DNA of 54,004 nt from Clostridiales bacterium (GCA_012523185.1 JAAYIY010000013.1:1-54004), one strand, 5' to 3'. Numbered from the stretch's first letter, positions 1-9,184 are shown. Notes: generated from the letters alone by a model not told the origin. Numbers and translations: made by a program.

Positions 1-86
1 AAAGTATTGCCTGCGCTTTTTAGACAATCTGACGAAAAATCTGACGGCGCAATCGCACAACAATCATTGTGCGGTGTTGCCTTAAA
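1..86. repeat. Right half of a MITE-like repeat, cut by the window edge
   Basis: Positions 64-86 are the reverse complement of 53874-53896 at the other end of the window, with 21 of 23 bases matching and a core of GGCAACACCGC. Bases 1-35 are identical to 53970-54004. Joined through that shared 35-mer, the two ends form one element of about 182 bp with 23-bp imperfect terminal inverted repeats. A local hairpin (CGCACAA at 54-60 with TTGTGCG at 67-73) lies inside. There is no room for a transposase, so a non-autonomous dispersed repeat is the likely reading. The short open frame running through it (7-243) is not credible as a gene. Confidence 0.6.
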
Positions 87-482
87 ACAAAAGAAGCCGC
101 AAAAGGCAAAAAGAACACAAACGGTAAAAAAGGATTGTAAACGCTCGAAACGCGGGCGCGAAAACCGCGCGCAAAGCTGCCGAAGCGAAATATCCACCAT
201 TAACTCATTATATCAGCAATGCAAGTACGGCGCAACAACTTAATTATATTTTTCGCCGTCGTCATATTTTATGTTTCACCGCCAAGAATGAGCTGCGATT
301 CACAGACGGAGCAGCTTGCGTTTTAAAGTGAAAAATTATTTACGTTTAACAGTCAAAGTGCTTGTTATAGCTTAACATGTTGTCGGCGGGCTATTCATCA
401 AATTTTCAGCAAAGCCATTATATTTCGCATGACAAAATATCGCGGAGAAACAACACCTTAAAACGCGCAACGCGGAAAGCGC
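87..482. other. Intergenic stretch without a recognisable gene
   Basis: Between the terminal repeat and the ndk promoter I see no frame with an SD site, no tRNA-like T-loop and no terminator. The composition is mixed, with runs of A and a GC-rich patch near 155-175 (CGCGGGCGCG followed by CGCGCGC). If the window edge is a repeat-induced contig break, this may be the 3-prime flank of a gene lying outside the window. Confidence 0.5.
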
Positions 483-511
483 TTGACAAAGCCTCATAAA
501 ACAAGTATAAT
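483..511 (+). promoter_or_regulatory. Consensus sigma-A promoter of ndk
   Basis: A perfect -35 TTGACA (483-488) and a perfect -10 TATAAT (506-511) are separated by 17 bp. The start codon of ndk lies 57 nt past the -10. This implies strong constitutive transcription. Confidence 0.85.
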
Positions 512-567
512 CGACACAAACACAATAGGAAATTATGGAAATAAAGATATTTTAAGGAGTGGTCGCA

Positions 568-981
568 ATGGAGGCACAGCGCACGCTGGTGCTTTTGAAG
601 CCGGACTGTTTAAAGCGCAGGCTGGTGGGGGACGTGATTTCGAGGATCGAAAAGAAGGGCTTTTGCATCACGGACATAAAGATGCTCACGCTTACGGAAA
701 AGTGCCTTAGGGAGCATTATTCCCACATCACCGGCGAGCCGTTTTTTTCGCGCGTTATGAGCTACATGATGTCGGGCCCCGTTATCGCCATGGTTGTCGA
801 GGGCGACGGAGCTGTTCAGGAAATGCGAAAGCTCATAGGTGCGACAAAATACACGGAGGCGGCGCCCGGCACAATCCGCGGGGATTTCGCCTGCGGATCA
901 AATGAAAACATCATCCACGGAAGCGACACGCCGGAGAACGCGGAAATCGAGATTAAAAGGATGTTTGACGGCGGAGCTTAA
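568..981 (+). CDS. ndk: Nucleoside diphosphate kinase
   Basis: Transfers the gamma phosphate of ATP to nucleoside diphosphates through a phosphohistidine, balancing NTP and dNTP pools in the cytoplasm. The 137-residue product is normal for the family. It opens with ERTL-like LVLLKPDC, which carries the ATP-binding lysine, and ends with the signature NIIHGSDTPENAEIEI, whose His is the phosphorylated residue. ATG 568 is preceded by AAGGAG at 554-559 (8 nt spacing). A GTG at 559 is in frame but overlaps the SD, so it is rejected. The gene is monocistronic between a consensus promoter and a strong terminator. Confidence 0.95.
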   Translation: MEAQRTLVLLKPDCLKRRLVGDVISRIEKKGFCITDIKMLTLTEKCLREHYSHITGEPFFSRVMSYMMSGPVIAMVVEGDGAVQEMRKLIGATKYTEAAPGTIRGDFACGSNENIIHGSDTPENAEIEIKRMFDGGA

Positions 982-1015
982 GCTTGCCCTTTGGCAAAAG
1001 CCGCGTTACGTTACG

Positions 1016-1052
1016 CAAGACCCTGTTTTTGTTAAAACGGGGTCTTGTTTTT
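1016..1052 (+). terminator. Rho-independent terminator after ndk
   Basis: CAAGACCC (1016-1023) pairs with GGGTCTTG (1040-1047), and the stem continues inward as GTTTT with AAAAC around a TGTT loop. A T run follows at 1048-1052. It ends ndk and separates it from the convergent gene ending at 1075. Confidence 0.9.
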
Positions 1053-1074
1053 GTAAAAGAGCGCCGCGCGCCCG

Positions 1075-3729
1075 TCATATTTTTTTTATGCCTTGAATGA
1101 CGCCTATCGCCGTAAAAATCATTGTCCACATCAAGACAAAAGCTATGACCGTCAAAGAATCAATGCCTGAAATGCCGGATATCAGCAGGATGATGAACAG
1201 CATCAATATCCCGAGAGTCGAGGCGGCAATCTGAGCAAGCGCCGCTATTCGTGAAATGTTGTTGATTGTGACCGCGGCGGACACGCATCGCAGGAAAGAC
1301 TTGATGCCGCCGTCGTGCATGACGGCGCTGCTTGCGGAAAGCTTTTCACGCTCCCTGTTTTCTTTATAAATTGCTCCGGAGGCGGGGCTCATAATCTTAA
1401 CGCCGCCGCTGATGAGGTCGAAGCCCTCGTTGATGAACTCCTCTGTTATGTTGCAGTCTGTGGAATTCACAAGTATGTTTATGCCGTCGCGCTGGATGTT
1501 GTGAAGATAGGGGCGTATGGATTCGTTTTCCACGTATCCCACGACAAACATGATGGCAATCCTGTTTTCTATCGCCATGTATAAAACGCGTTTGCCCGTC
1601 TCAAGGTATTTCATCTCCTCTGACTTGAGAGGAGCGTCGATGCTGTGATTTATGAGCAGGTTTCTGTTGCCCAAAAGCACTCTTTGGTTATGTATCAGCG
1701 CGCTTAGACCAAGCTTGTCTTCATAGCGGAGCGACTTGACGGGAGGAAGTATGCTGCGGTTGCCGACAATCTTTTCAAAGGCTGTCGAAAGCGGACCGTC
1801 GGAGGCGATTACCATCGCGGCGGCATAAAGCAGGACGTCGTCAATACGAACGGCTTTGTAGTCCTTGAAGCCGAGAACGTTGCACTGCTCCCTGTCAAAC
1901 AAATCCACCGCGTCTATCACAATGGCGTTTGTGCGCCCGCAGGCGGCCGCGGAGGACGGCGATGTTATCATAGCGCCGCGGGAGTTGAGCTTTTTGGCGG
2001 CGAGCAGCATGGGAAGCGTGACGGAAATCGCCGCGCCGGCAGGCATTGACACGCATAGCGCGCCTGTAAAGGATGTGAGCGCTCCCAAAGCCGCGCCTGT
2101 TTTTATCCACCCGGCGGCTGCCATGACAAGCGACGCGCCGAGACCGATGGGGACTATCTTGCGGCACATCCTGTCGACGGACGTCAAGGGGTTTGAATGC
2201 TTCATAAACCCTGACGGGAACCTTGTCTTGCAGGAATAACGAAGCTCGGGGTCGCCGAGCAGAAGGTTTTTGCCAACCTCCATGCTTTCTCTTTTTGTGT
2301 CAAACGCCCTGATGCTGTAAAGCGAGTCGGCAAAATCCACAGAGCAAAAGCGGAAGTTTCCGGAAATGGCGCTGTTGGCGAAAAGCCGCGACGCCTGGTT
2401 TAGCAGCAGCATGAAAACCGCGGCGACACAGTAAAGACCGTGTATCCCCTCGGAGTCGGGGACCGCAAAAGCGACGACAGAATGAATAAACGTGAAGATA
2501 ATCGTCAGCGCCGCGGCAGTGTCGCAGTTTGGACTTAGCTTAACGGCGGATTTTATGCCGTCCATCATCGAACCCATGCCCACGGCGGCGGCCGCCGCAA
2601 GGAGAAACACCGACGCGGCGTAATATATGTCGATTTTAGCGGCTTCCGCTCTGCCCGACAGGACAGACAAAATCACAAGGGCGATCTCGATCATAACCAA
2701 CGCGGCGACAGAAAGCAGCGAACCGCGCTTTTGCTCCGAAAGAAACCGCGAAACCTTGTCGCGCTGACTGAAGTGACGGTATTCTAACTCGACTTTTTTG
2801 ACGTCGTCCCCGCCGGGATCGTCAGACTCCTCGCCGGGCTCGTCCTCGTCTTCATCCTCGTCGTCGTATTGTGTCGGGAGATCGGTTTCGTACTCCTGTG
2901 CAAACTTATAAAGCATAAAGTCCTTTGCCTTTTTCTTTCTTTTGCGGGCAAGGTCTTCCTCAACTTGTTTTTCGTCAACCTTTTCCGGCGTCTCCTCGTC
3001 AAAGTCAAAGCCGCCGAAGGATATTTGACCGTCAACGGACTCGTCGCCGTCGTCGCCGTCTACATCCGGCTCGACATTTTCGGCAAGATTTTTGCCGAGA
3101 AAGTCGGGTATTGTTTTTGTCTTGCTTTGTGCGGAATGAGAGCCAAAATCGGGGGACAGACGAATTTCCGACGGCGGCTCGACAGCTTCGGCGGCGTTTT
3201 CATCGCCAAGCGCCCTGATAAAATTCTGCTTTTGCTCAAAACTGTCGGGAGACACCTGCCTTGAAAACGGGTTGATTCGATCCTGCGGCTCGTCCTGCGC
3301 GCTTTCGGAATCTTCTTCCCGCACAGCTTTTTTACGCCGAACCTCGCGGACATAATCCTCAAACACGCCGCCGTCCGAATAGCGCTTTGAAACGTCCGGG
3401 TCGTCGAAGGAAGCGGCTTCGACGGGCTGTTCCTGCACAGGCACGCCGCCGCTTTGCTCATCCCGCTCGCCGTCAAAGCCGCCGTCAAAGCCGCCGTCAG
3501 GCTCAGGCTTTGTTTCGGGAACGTATATCAATTCCTCATCCCCGGCGGAATCGTAATCTGAAAACCCGGAAGCGACATTCTCAATGCCGAGAAGAATATC
3601 GACGTCGTCCAGGGACCAGTCTTTTTTCGCGGACAAGGGTTTATCTGTTTCGTCATTGTCCGAACGCTTGCGAATGTCTGTGAGGATGTCGTCAATCGAC
3701 ATATCTTGTCTGCCTTTGTCGTTGCTCAT
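1075..3729 (-). CDS. P-type ATPase-like membrane protein with degenerate catalytic motifs
   Basis: About 884 residues. Roughly residues 1-310 are acidic, low-complexity and probably disordered, with a DGGFDGGFDG repeat. From about 335 come membrane segments arranged like a P-type ATPase: two hairpins, then a pair ending in a proline helix (SMPAGAAISVTLP), a cytoplasmic block, and two C-terminal helices. The cytoplasmic block aligns by eye with the phosphorylation and nucleotide domains, including VLLGNRNLL and GINILVNSTD. The phosphorylation motif DKTGT reads DAVDLF near residue 605, TGD reads STD near 757, and GDGxND is absent. Hence it probably does not pump ions; a scaffold or sensor role is inference. 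ATG 3729 has GGAGG nine bases upstream and lies 6 nt after rlmB, so the two are probably one operon. Confidence 0.6.
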   Translation of the reverse strand: MSNDKGRQDMSIDDILTDIRKRSDNDETDKPLSAKKDWSLDDVDILLGIENVASGFSDYDSAGDEELIYVPETKPEPDGGFDGGFDGERDEQSGGVPVQEQPVEAASFDDPDVSKRYSDGGVFEDYVREVRRKKAVREEDSESAQDEPQDRINPFSRQVSPDSFEQKQNFIRALGDENAAEAVEPPSEIRLSPDFGSHSAQSKTKTIPDFLGKNLAENVEPDVDGDDGDESVDGQISFGGFDFDEETPEKVDEKQVEEDLARKRKKKAKDFMLYKFAQEYETDLPTQYDDEDEDEDEPGEESDDPGGDDVKKVELEYRHFSQRDKVSRFLSEQKRGSLLSVAALVMIEIALVILSVLSGRAEAAKIDIYYAASVFLLAAAAAVGMGSMMDGIKSAVKLSPNCDTAAALTIIFTFIHSVVAFAVPDSEGIHGLYCVAAVFMLLLNQASRLFANSAISGNFRFCSVDFADSLYSIRAFDTKRESMEVGKNLLLGDPELRYSCKTRFPSGFMKHSNPLTSVDRMCRKIVPIGLGASLVMAAAGWIKTGAALGALTSFTGALCVSMPAGAAISVTLPMLLAAKKLNSRGAMITSPSSAAACGRTNAIVIDAVDLFDREQCNVLGFKDYKAVRIDDVLLYAAAMVIASDGPLSTAFEKIVGNRSILPPVKSLRYEDKLGLSALIHNQRVLLGNRNLLINHSIDAPLKSEEMKYLETGKRVLYMAIENRIAIMFVVGYVENESIRPYLHNIQRDGINILVNSTDCNITEEFINEGFDLISGGVKIMSPASGAIYKENREREKLSASSAVMHDGGIKSFLRCVSAAVTINNISRIAALAQIAASTLGILMLFIILLISGISGIDSLTVIAFVLMWTMIFTAIGVIQGIKKI

Positions 3730-3735
3730 CAACCA

Positions 3736-4497
3736 TTACCTCCCGTTTATAATTCTCTGCCTTGCTATCTCATACATCATGACACCCGCCGCAACGGATG
3801 CGTTAAGCGAGCTGATTTGCCCATTCATGGGCAAAGAAACAATAAAATCACAGCTTTCCCTTACGAGCCTGCTGATTCCGCAACCCTCCGAGCCTATGAC
3901 AAGCCCGACGGCGCCGCTCATGTCGGTGTCGCACCACAATTTGCCGCCTGTTTCCGCGCCGTAAATCCACAAACCGCTTTTTTTAAGGTATGATATTACC
4001 GACGTGATGTTTGTGACTCTTGCCACGGGGACATATTCAAGAGCGCCGGCGGCGGTTTTGGCTGTCGCGAAGCTCAACGAGGCCGAATTGCGCTTCGGGA
4101 TTATCACTCCGTGGGCGCCGGATGTTTCGGCCGTGCGTATGACGGCGCCGAGGTTGTGCGGGTCCTCAAGCCCGTCGCATATTATCAGAAAAGGCTGCTC
4201 GCCGCGCTCACGCGCCAGAGCAAGCATATCGCCGACGCTTGAATATTTGTGCGCCGCCGCGTATGCGGCGATGCCCTGGTGATTGGCATGACCGCAAAGA
4301 TAATCAAGCTTACGCGGGTCTGTCTCCTTGACCGTGACGCTGAGCGCGCGGCATTCCGCAAGAATTTTGCCTATCGAGCCGCCGCGATCTCCCTTCGCGA
4401 CAATCACGCTGTCAATCGCGCGCCCGCTTTTAAGCGCCTCAAGCACTGAATTTCTGCCGATAATTAAATCATTTTTTTCACTGTTTTTGTCGTCCAT
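3736..4497 (-). CDS. rlmB: 23S rRNA (guanosine-2'-O-)-methyltransferase, TrmH/SpoU family
   Basis: SAM-dependent 2'-O methylation of rRNA ribose by a trefoil-knot SPOUT enzyme. At the N terminus is the substrate-binding domain (IIGRNSVLEAL, then HQGIAAYA). The catalytic domain has the three SpoU motifs: DGLEDPHNLGAVIRTAE with the key Asn and Arg, LVIGSEGCGIS, and SLPMNGQISSLNASVAAGV. The 253-residue length is typical. A TTG nine bases earlier (4506) is in frame, but ATG 4497 is preferred: AGGGA lies 12 nt upstream of it and only 3 nt from the TTG. The exact target, or tRNA rather than rRNA, cannot be decided from sequence alone. It is co-directional with the pseudo-P-type ATPase downstream. 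Confidence 0.9.
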   Translation of the reverse strand: MDDKNSEKNDLIIGRNSVLEALKSGRAIDSVIVAKGDRGGSIGKILAECRALSVTVKETDPRKLDYLCGHANHQGIAAYAAAHKYSSVGDMLALARERGEQPFLIICDGLEDPHNLGAVIRTAETSGAHGVIIPKRNSASLSFATAKTAAGALEYVPVARVTNITSVISYLKKSGLWIYGAETGGKLWCDTDMSGAVGLVIGSEGCGISRLVRESCDFIVSLPMNGQISSLNASVAAGVMMYEIARQRIINGR

Positions 4498-4642
4498 TGG
4501 GCGCAACAGTCCCTTTTATAATAATTTTACAAATCATTATACCATATTCTTATACATTATAACAGATAATTTTATGAAAAACACAAAAATAATTTATAAA
4601 TCGTCCTATACGGCGAAACACATCGTTTTTCGCCCGCACATA

Positions 4643-4675
4643 ATGACATAATTCTTAATTTGACGGGAGTATAAT
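4643..4675 (+). promoter_or_regulatory. Candidate Spo0A-dependent long-spacer promoter of spoIIE
   Basis: ATGACA (4643-4648, one mismatch to TTGACA) and a perfect TATAAT (4670-4675) are 21 bp apart. In the spacer, TTTGACGGG (4659-4667) matches seven of nine positions of a 0A box. Overlong sigma-A spacers with 0A boxes are the known design of spoIIE and spoIIG promoters in Bacillus, where Spo0A-phosphate activates them. Placement directly upstream of spoIIE supports the call. Confidence 0.6.
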
Positions 4676-4714
4676 AATTTCGGTTATGGACAAGACCGAA
4701 AGGACTGATAAATA

Positions 4715-6742
4715 TTGGAACGCTCACAAGGACAGGAAAAAAAGAGCATCGGGCATTTCGTGAAAAGCGACATACCCTACGGAGCGTTGTTTGCCCTGCG
4801 GCAGGCAGTCTGCCTTGCCGCGGGATTCTTCCTCGGCAGAACGGCGTTGTTCGACTGTCTGCCGTCCTTCGCGATTGCTTTCGCCGCCGTCGTGCCGGGC
4901 AGGTTCCTCATGACTGCCGCGGCGGGTGGAATAGCCGGCTGCCTTTCATGCGGGCTGCCTATGCAGACAAAACTCATATGCGCCGCCGCAATCGTCGCGG
5001 CGGCGGCGATAAACCGGGCGGCCGACGCAATGCTAAAAAGCCGTGAAAACACTATGATGGCGTTTGCCGCCGCCGCTCTTTGCAGCGCGATAACAGGCAT
5101 AACAGTGCAGGCTGCGTCGGGATTTTCCCTTGATTTGTCAGTCATATACCTTTGCGAGACGGCTTTGTCGGGCAGCGCGGCCTACTTTTTCGCGCGCTGC
5201 CGCTATACTTTGCCGCTGATTAAAAACACAGTCCATTTCAGCGCGCCCGAGATAGCTTCCTTTTCGATTTGCGGATGCGTCATGCTTATATCGCTGTCGT
5301 CCGTTTCGATAGGGCTGTTTGTTCCGGCCGGTGTGATTGCGGCTTTTATGGCGATATCCGCCGCTTATATCTTTGCCGAAACGGGCGGCGCGATTGCCGG
5401 GATATGCGCGGGAATTTCACTTGAGCTTGCGGGCGCGGCGCCGGGTGCCGCGGGCTGCTTTGCTGTGGCGGGGCTTGCCTGCGGATTATTTTCAAGGCTT
5501 GGACAGACCGCGTGCGCCGTAGCCTTTACGGCTGTCGCCGGTTTTTTTGCCGTGATATCCGGCACGGGCGAGGGCATTGCAATTTTGGCTGAATCGGCGG
5601 CGGCGGCAATAATTTTTATCTTAATACCAAAGCGGTTTGCCGAGGCGGCAAAAAGGCGGTTTGCCGAGATGAAATACTTTGCCCCCGAATCGGACGGCGG
5701 CTCGACAGTCCTGGGGCTTGTTTTTGCCTCAAATGCCGTCGGTGAAATTACAAGCTACATAGAAAGAATCTCAGGCGCAGGGTGCGAACAGTCAAAACAA
5801 TTTGCGTTCATATCAGATATCCTGACAGACACAGCGAAGGAGCTGGGACGCTCCGGCGCGTTTTCGCATTCAAAGGCGAAAAGGCTGTCGGGAGTCTTGC
5901 GTTCGTTCGGCATACGCGTAAACGGAGTGAGCTGCTCCGAAGACGGAAAGGGCAGGCTGATGGTCACGGCTTTTGCCGACAAAATTGAAGAAGGTATAAA
6001 CAGGGTGAGGCTTGCCGCCGAATCGGGAAGGGCTTGCGGCTGTGAATTTTGCATTCCGTCCGTATTTAAAAGCGGCGGAGGATATATAATCTCCTTTTCG
6101 CAAAAGGCGGAATTAAGAGTAAGAATCGGCACGGTGCAGCAGGCCTGCGGCGGAAATGAATTTTGCGGAGACTTTTTTGAGATTTTCAGCGACGGGCACG
6201 GCCGCCAGATTATGGTGCTGAGCGACGGCATGGGAACAGGCGGTCACGCGGCCGTTGACGCGTCGATGGCGGCGGAGCTTTTTTCGTCGCTTGTGCGCTC
6301 GGGGCTGAGCTTTGACTGCGCTTTAAGGCTTGTCAACGCGGCGCTGATGTCAAAGTGTGAGGATGAGTCGCTCTCGACGCTTGACGTTACCTGTATAGAT
6401 ATGTATAGCGGAAAGGTCGAATTTTTGAAAGCCGGCGCGGCCGCTACGTTTGTGCGAAAGGGTAAAAAAGCGGCGGCGCTTGAGCTTGCGGCGCTTCCCG
6501 CGGGAATCTTAAGCGGTATAAGCTTTGAAAAGGCGCGTTCAGTCTTGTCGCCCGGCGACATAATTGTTATGGTGTCGGACGGGGCGCTTTGCGGCAGCGA
6601 CGAGTGGATTTTAAACGCGCTGCGCCGCTTCGACGGCGGCAGCGCTCAGGAGTTTGCAGAGGAAATAGCGCGCCGCTCCGAGGAGAACAGAGGAGACGCC
6701 GCGCCCGATGACTTGACCGTTATGTGTGCGATACTTGAATAA
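4715..6742 (+). CDS. spoIIE: Stage II sporulation protein E, membrane PP2C phosphatase
   Basis: Dephosphorylates the anti-anti-sigma factor SpoIIAA so that sigma-F becomes active in the forespore, and acts at the polar septum. About ten hydrophobic segments fill residues 20-300. A linker region (about 300-440) follows. The C-terminal PP2C domain has CGDFFEIF and LSDGMGTG (metal Asp residues near 487-505), a GDIIVMVSDG motif, and the terminal DDLTV. At 675 residues it is shorter than the Bacillus protein of about 827, typical of clostridial forms by my recollection. Start TTG 4715 has AAAGGA at 4699-4704, 10 nt away; no better start is seen. It is alone in its transcription unit. Confidence 0.93.
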   Translation: MERSQGQEKKSIGHFVKSDIPYGALFALRQAVCLAAGFFLGRTALFDCLPSFAIAFAAVVPGRFLMTAAAGGIAGCLSCGLPMQTKLICAAAIVAAAAINRAADAMLKSRENTMMAFAAAALCSAITGITVQAASGFSLDLSVIYLCETALSGSAAYFFARCRYTLPLIKNTVHFSAPEIASFSICGCVMLISLSSVSIGLFVPAGVIAAFMAISAAYIFAETGGAIAGICAGISLELAGAAPGAAGCFAVAGLACGLFSRLGQTACAVAFTAVAGFFAVISGTGEGIAILAESAAAAIIFILIPKRFAEAAKRRFAEMKYFAPESDGGSTVLGLVFASNAVGEITSYIERISGAGCEQSKQFAFISDILTDTAKELGRSGAFSHSKAKRLSGVLRSFGIRVNGVSCSEDGKGRLMVTAFADKIEEGINRVRLAAESGRACGCEFCIPSVFKSGGGYIISFSQKAELRVRIGTVQQACGGNEFCGDFFEIFSDGHGRQIMVLSDGMGTGGHAAVDASMAAELFSSLVRSGLSFDCALRLVNAALMSKCEDESLSTLDVTCIDMYSGKVEFLKAGAAATFVRKGKKAAALELAALPAGILSGISFEKARSVLSPGDIIVMVSDGALCGSDEWILNALRRFDGGSAQEFAEEIARRSEENRGDAAPDDLTVMCAILE

Positions 6743-6762
6743 AATAAAAACAAAACATATTT

Positions 6763-6792
6763 CGCCCCGCCGATCATTGCGGCAGGGCGTTT
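6763..6792. terminator. Hairpin terminator between convergent spoIIE and topB
   Basis: CGCCC (6763-6767) pairs with GGGCG (6785-6789), and GCCG (6769-6772) with CGGC (6780-6783), with one mismatch between them. A short T run follows on the plus strand. It lies 21 nt after the spoIIE stop. Confidence 0.7.
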
Positions 6793-6814
6793 GTGTCTGA
6801 TAAATTAACGCCCG

Positions 6815-8983
6815 TCAGCTTTCAAGCCATTTGGCAAGCTGGTCGGCAAGGGCGGTGTTGCCTGAACCGCCTTGACTTTTTTGGCTTTGAAGATATTTTT
6901 CGACGTCGCGTTTTCCCGCGCCAGTTGTTTTTCGGCGGCTTTCAAAATCAGACAGCTTTTCCCTGTGACCGCACACGCAAAAAAACATCTTTTTGTCGCC
7001 TTCGCCGCGCATCTCCAGCTTTTTGTGGCAATTGGGGCAACGCGCGTTTGTTATTACAGAAACACTTTTTCTGTATCCGCAGTCCCTGTCCGGGCAGATG
7101 AGCATTTTGCCTTTTTTGCCGTTGACATCAAGCAGGAACTTGCCGCAGTCAGGGCATTTTTCGCGAGTTATGTTGTCGTGGGTGAACTTTGAGTCGCTTG
7201 CTATTATCTCCCGGACGAGACGCGCGGCATATTCGCGCATATCCGAAGTGAATTCAAATCCGCTTGCCTGACCGCTTTCTATAAGCTTTAAACGGCGCTC
7301 CCATTTAGCTGTCAGCTCAGCCGACTTTAAATCGGAAGGAACTATCGACACGAGCTGCTTTCCCTTTGATGTGGGATGTATTTCCTTGCCGCGCCGCTCT
7401 ATGCAAAAAGAGCCGAAAAGCTTTTCGATAATATCCGCTCTCGTTGCCGGAGTGCCGAGACCGCTTGTCGACTCAAGTATATCCTTTAATGCTCTGTCGT
7501 CCACCTGTCCGGACGGATTTTCTATGGCTGTCAAAAGCGTCGCCTCCGTGTATCTGGCGGGAGGTTTTGTCTTGCCCGCTGTTACATCGCAGGCGCTTAC
7601 AGACAAGGCGTCGCCCTGCTTGAGGCGCGGCAGTCGGCCGGAATCGTTCCCGTCCTCGTCCTCATCCTCGTCCGACTGCCCGTAAAGCTCTTTCCAGCCC
7701 GGTTTTAAAACTGTTTTGCCCTTGGCGTAAAAGCAGGACTTTCCGACGGTTAAGCGCAGGCTAACCTCCTCATACTCGAAGGCGGGGCTTAAAACGGCAA
7801 AGAAACGGCGAACAACAAGGTCGAAGATGTTTCGCTCCTCGCGTGAAAGCGCGGAAAGATTAACAAACTGGTCTGTCGGAATTATTGCGTGATGGTCGTC
7901 CACCTTTGAGTTGTTGACAATATATTTTGTCGCGACAGGTCCTGAGCGCAATATCTTTTGCGCCGCGTCCCTGTAAGGTCCGACAGCAACGGCTTTCAGC
8001 CTGTCGGGCAGCGTCAAAACGACGTCGTCTGTTATATATCTTGAATCAGTCCTCGGATATGTCAGCAGTTTGTGTGTCTCATACAAGCTTTGCATCAAGG
8101 AAAGAGTCTGTTTGGCGGAATAGGCGTACTTTCTGTTGGCGTCTCTTTGAAGCTCCGTGAGGTCGTAAGCGGCGGGCGGAGGGCTGTGTTTGTATTCCTT
8201 TTTAACCTCGCTAAGCACGGCACGCCCGCCCCGCGCCGCCGCCGCGATTTCGTCGGCGTGTTCTTTGCGAGAAAAGCGTGCGTTGCCGTTTTGGTCGCGG
8301 TATGTCGCCGCAAATTCGCCGAAACGGGCTCGGACTGTGTAATAGTCCTTTGGTCGGAATTTAAGGATTTCCTCCTCACGCGAGACAATGAGCGAAAGCG
8401 TCGGTGTTTGGACGCGCCCCGCGGAAAGAGAGGCGTTATATTTGCAGGTCAAAGCCCTTGTGGCGTTAAGCCCGACAAGCCAATCCGCCTCGCTCCTTGC
8501 CTGCGCGGAGTGGTAAAGATTATCATAATTGCTCGCGGGGCGGAGGTTTTGAAACCCCGCTTTTATGGCGGCGTCTGTCTGTGATGATATCCACAAACGC
8601 CGAGCTGTGCCTTTGAACCCCGCCTTTTGCATGATCCAGCGGGCGACAAGCTCTCCCTCGCGCCCCGCGTCGGTCGCGATGACAAGCTCTTTTGTGTCGG
8701 GGCTGCGCAAAAGCGCCGAAACTGCCTTGAACTGCTTTGAAGTCTGCTTTATGACGACAAGCCGCATCTGCTTCGGGAGCATCGGCAAATCATCAAGCTT
8801 CCATGTCTGATATTTTCCGTCGTAAACCTCCGGGTCGGCAAGCGTCACGAGATGACCGAGCGCCCATGTCACGATGTGCTTCGGGCCGATTATACAGCCG
8901 TTTCCGCTCTGACGGCAGCCAAGCACGCGCGCTATATCGCGCGCTACTGACGGCTTTTCCGCAAGAACAAGAGTTTTGCCCAC
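6815..8983 (-). CDS. topB: DNA topoisomerase III (type IA)
   Basis: Relaxes negative supercoils and decatenates DNA by passing single strands. The Toprim domain opens at LVLAEKPSVARDIARVLG with the DAGREGE metal site. The active-site tyrosine is in LTYPRTDSRYI near residue 307. The C terminus, from about residue 609, carries two zinc ribbons (CPDC...CPDRDC and CPNC...CVC). Frames extend upstream to TTG 8998 and GTG 8992, but GTG 8983 is placed 5 nt after a GGGGGTGA SD and gives the standard family start. The gene is divergent from dnaA across 276 bp, and a -10-like ATTATA complement is at 9025-9030. Confidence 0.93.
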   Translation of the reverse strand: MGKTLVLAEKPSVARDIARVLGCRQSGNGCIIGPKHIVTWALGHLVTLADPEVYDGKYQTWKLDDLPMLPKQMRLVVIKQTSKQFKAVSALLRSPDTKELVIATDAGREGELVARWIMQKAGFKGTARRLWISSQTDAAIKAGFQNLRPASNYDNLYHSAQARSEADWLVGLNATRALTCKYNASLSAGRVQTPTLSLIVSREEEILKFRPKDYYTVRARFGEFAATYRDQNGNARFSRKEHADEIAAAARGGRAVLSEVKKEYKHSPPPAAYDLTELQRDANRKYAYSAKQTLSLMQSLYETHKLLTYPRTDSRYITDDVVLTLPDRLKAVAVGPYRDAAQKILRSGPVATKYIVNNSKVDDHHAIIPTDQFVNLSALSREERNIFDLVVRRFFAVLSPAFEYEEVSLRLTVGKSCFYAKGKTVLKPGWKELYGQSDEDEDEDGNDSGRLPRLKQGDALSVSACDVTAGKTKPPARYTEATLLTAIENPSGQVDDRALKDILESTSGLGTPATRADIIEKLFGSFCIERRGKEIHPTSKGKQLVSIVPSDLKSAELTAKWERRLKLIESGQASGFEFTSDMREYAARLVREIIASDSKFTHDNITREKCPDCGKFLLDVNGKKGKMLICPDRDCGYRKSVSVITNARCPNCHKKLEMRGEGDKKMFFCVCGHREKLSDFESRRKTTGAGKRDVEKYLQSQKSQGGSGNTALADQLAKWLES

Positions 8984-9155
8984 GATTGTCACCCCCAAAA
9001 AGAGACAATGAAATAATCATTATAATTATACCAAAAACAGGCGATGTTTACCATATAAAAAAGGAACAAAGCGGCGGCTCAAAACAACTTTTAAGCTTGG
9101 GCTTAACACATCTACAAGTTGTTGCGCAAATTGGCGTCACCACAAGATAAGGAAG

Positions 9156-9184
9156 TTGAAAATGATTTGTTCATATGATATAAT
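9156..9184 (+). promoter_or_regulatory. Promoter of dnaA
   Basis: TTGAAA (9156-9161) and TATAAT (9179-9184) are separated by exactly 17 bp, 75 nt upstream of the dnaA start. I found no DnaA box (TTATCCACA or close) in the 8999-9259 interval, so neither DnaA autoregulation nor an origin at this spot is supported. Confidence 0.75.

Noticed and set aside
7-243. 78-residue open frame at the left edge
   Set aside because: It runs through the inverted-repeat element, has no SD and a biased basic composition; not credible as a gene.
6852-6862. GCGGTGTTGCC inside topB, the same 11-mer as the terminal repeat
   Set aside because: It codes for topB residues near the C terminus and the match does not extend; a chance hit.
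8072-8584. Long open frame opposite topB (170 codons)
   Set aside because: A shadow of topB codon bias, without SD or recognisable motifs.
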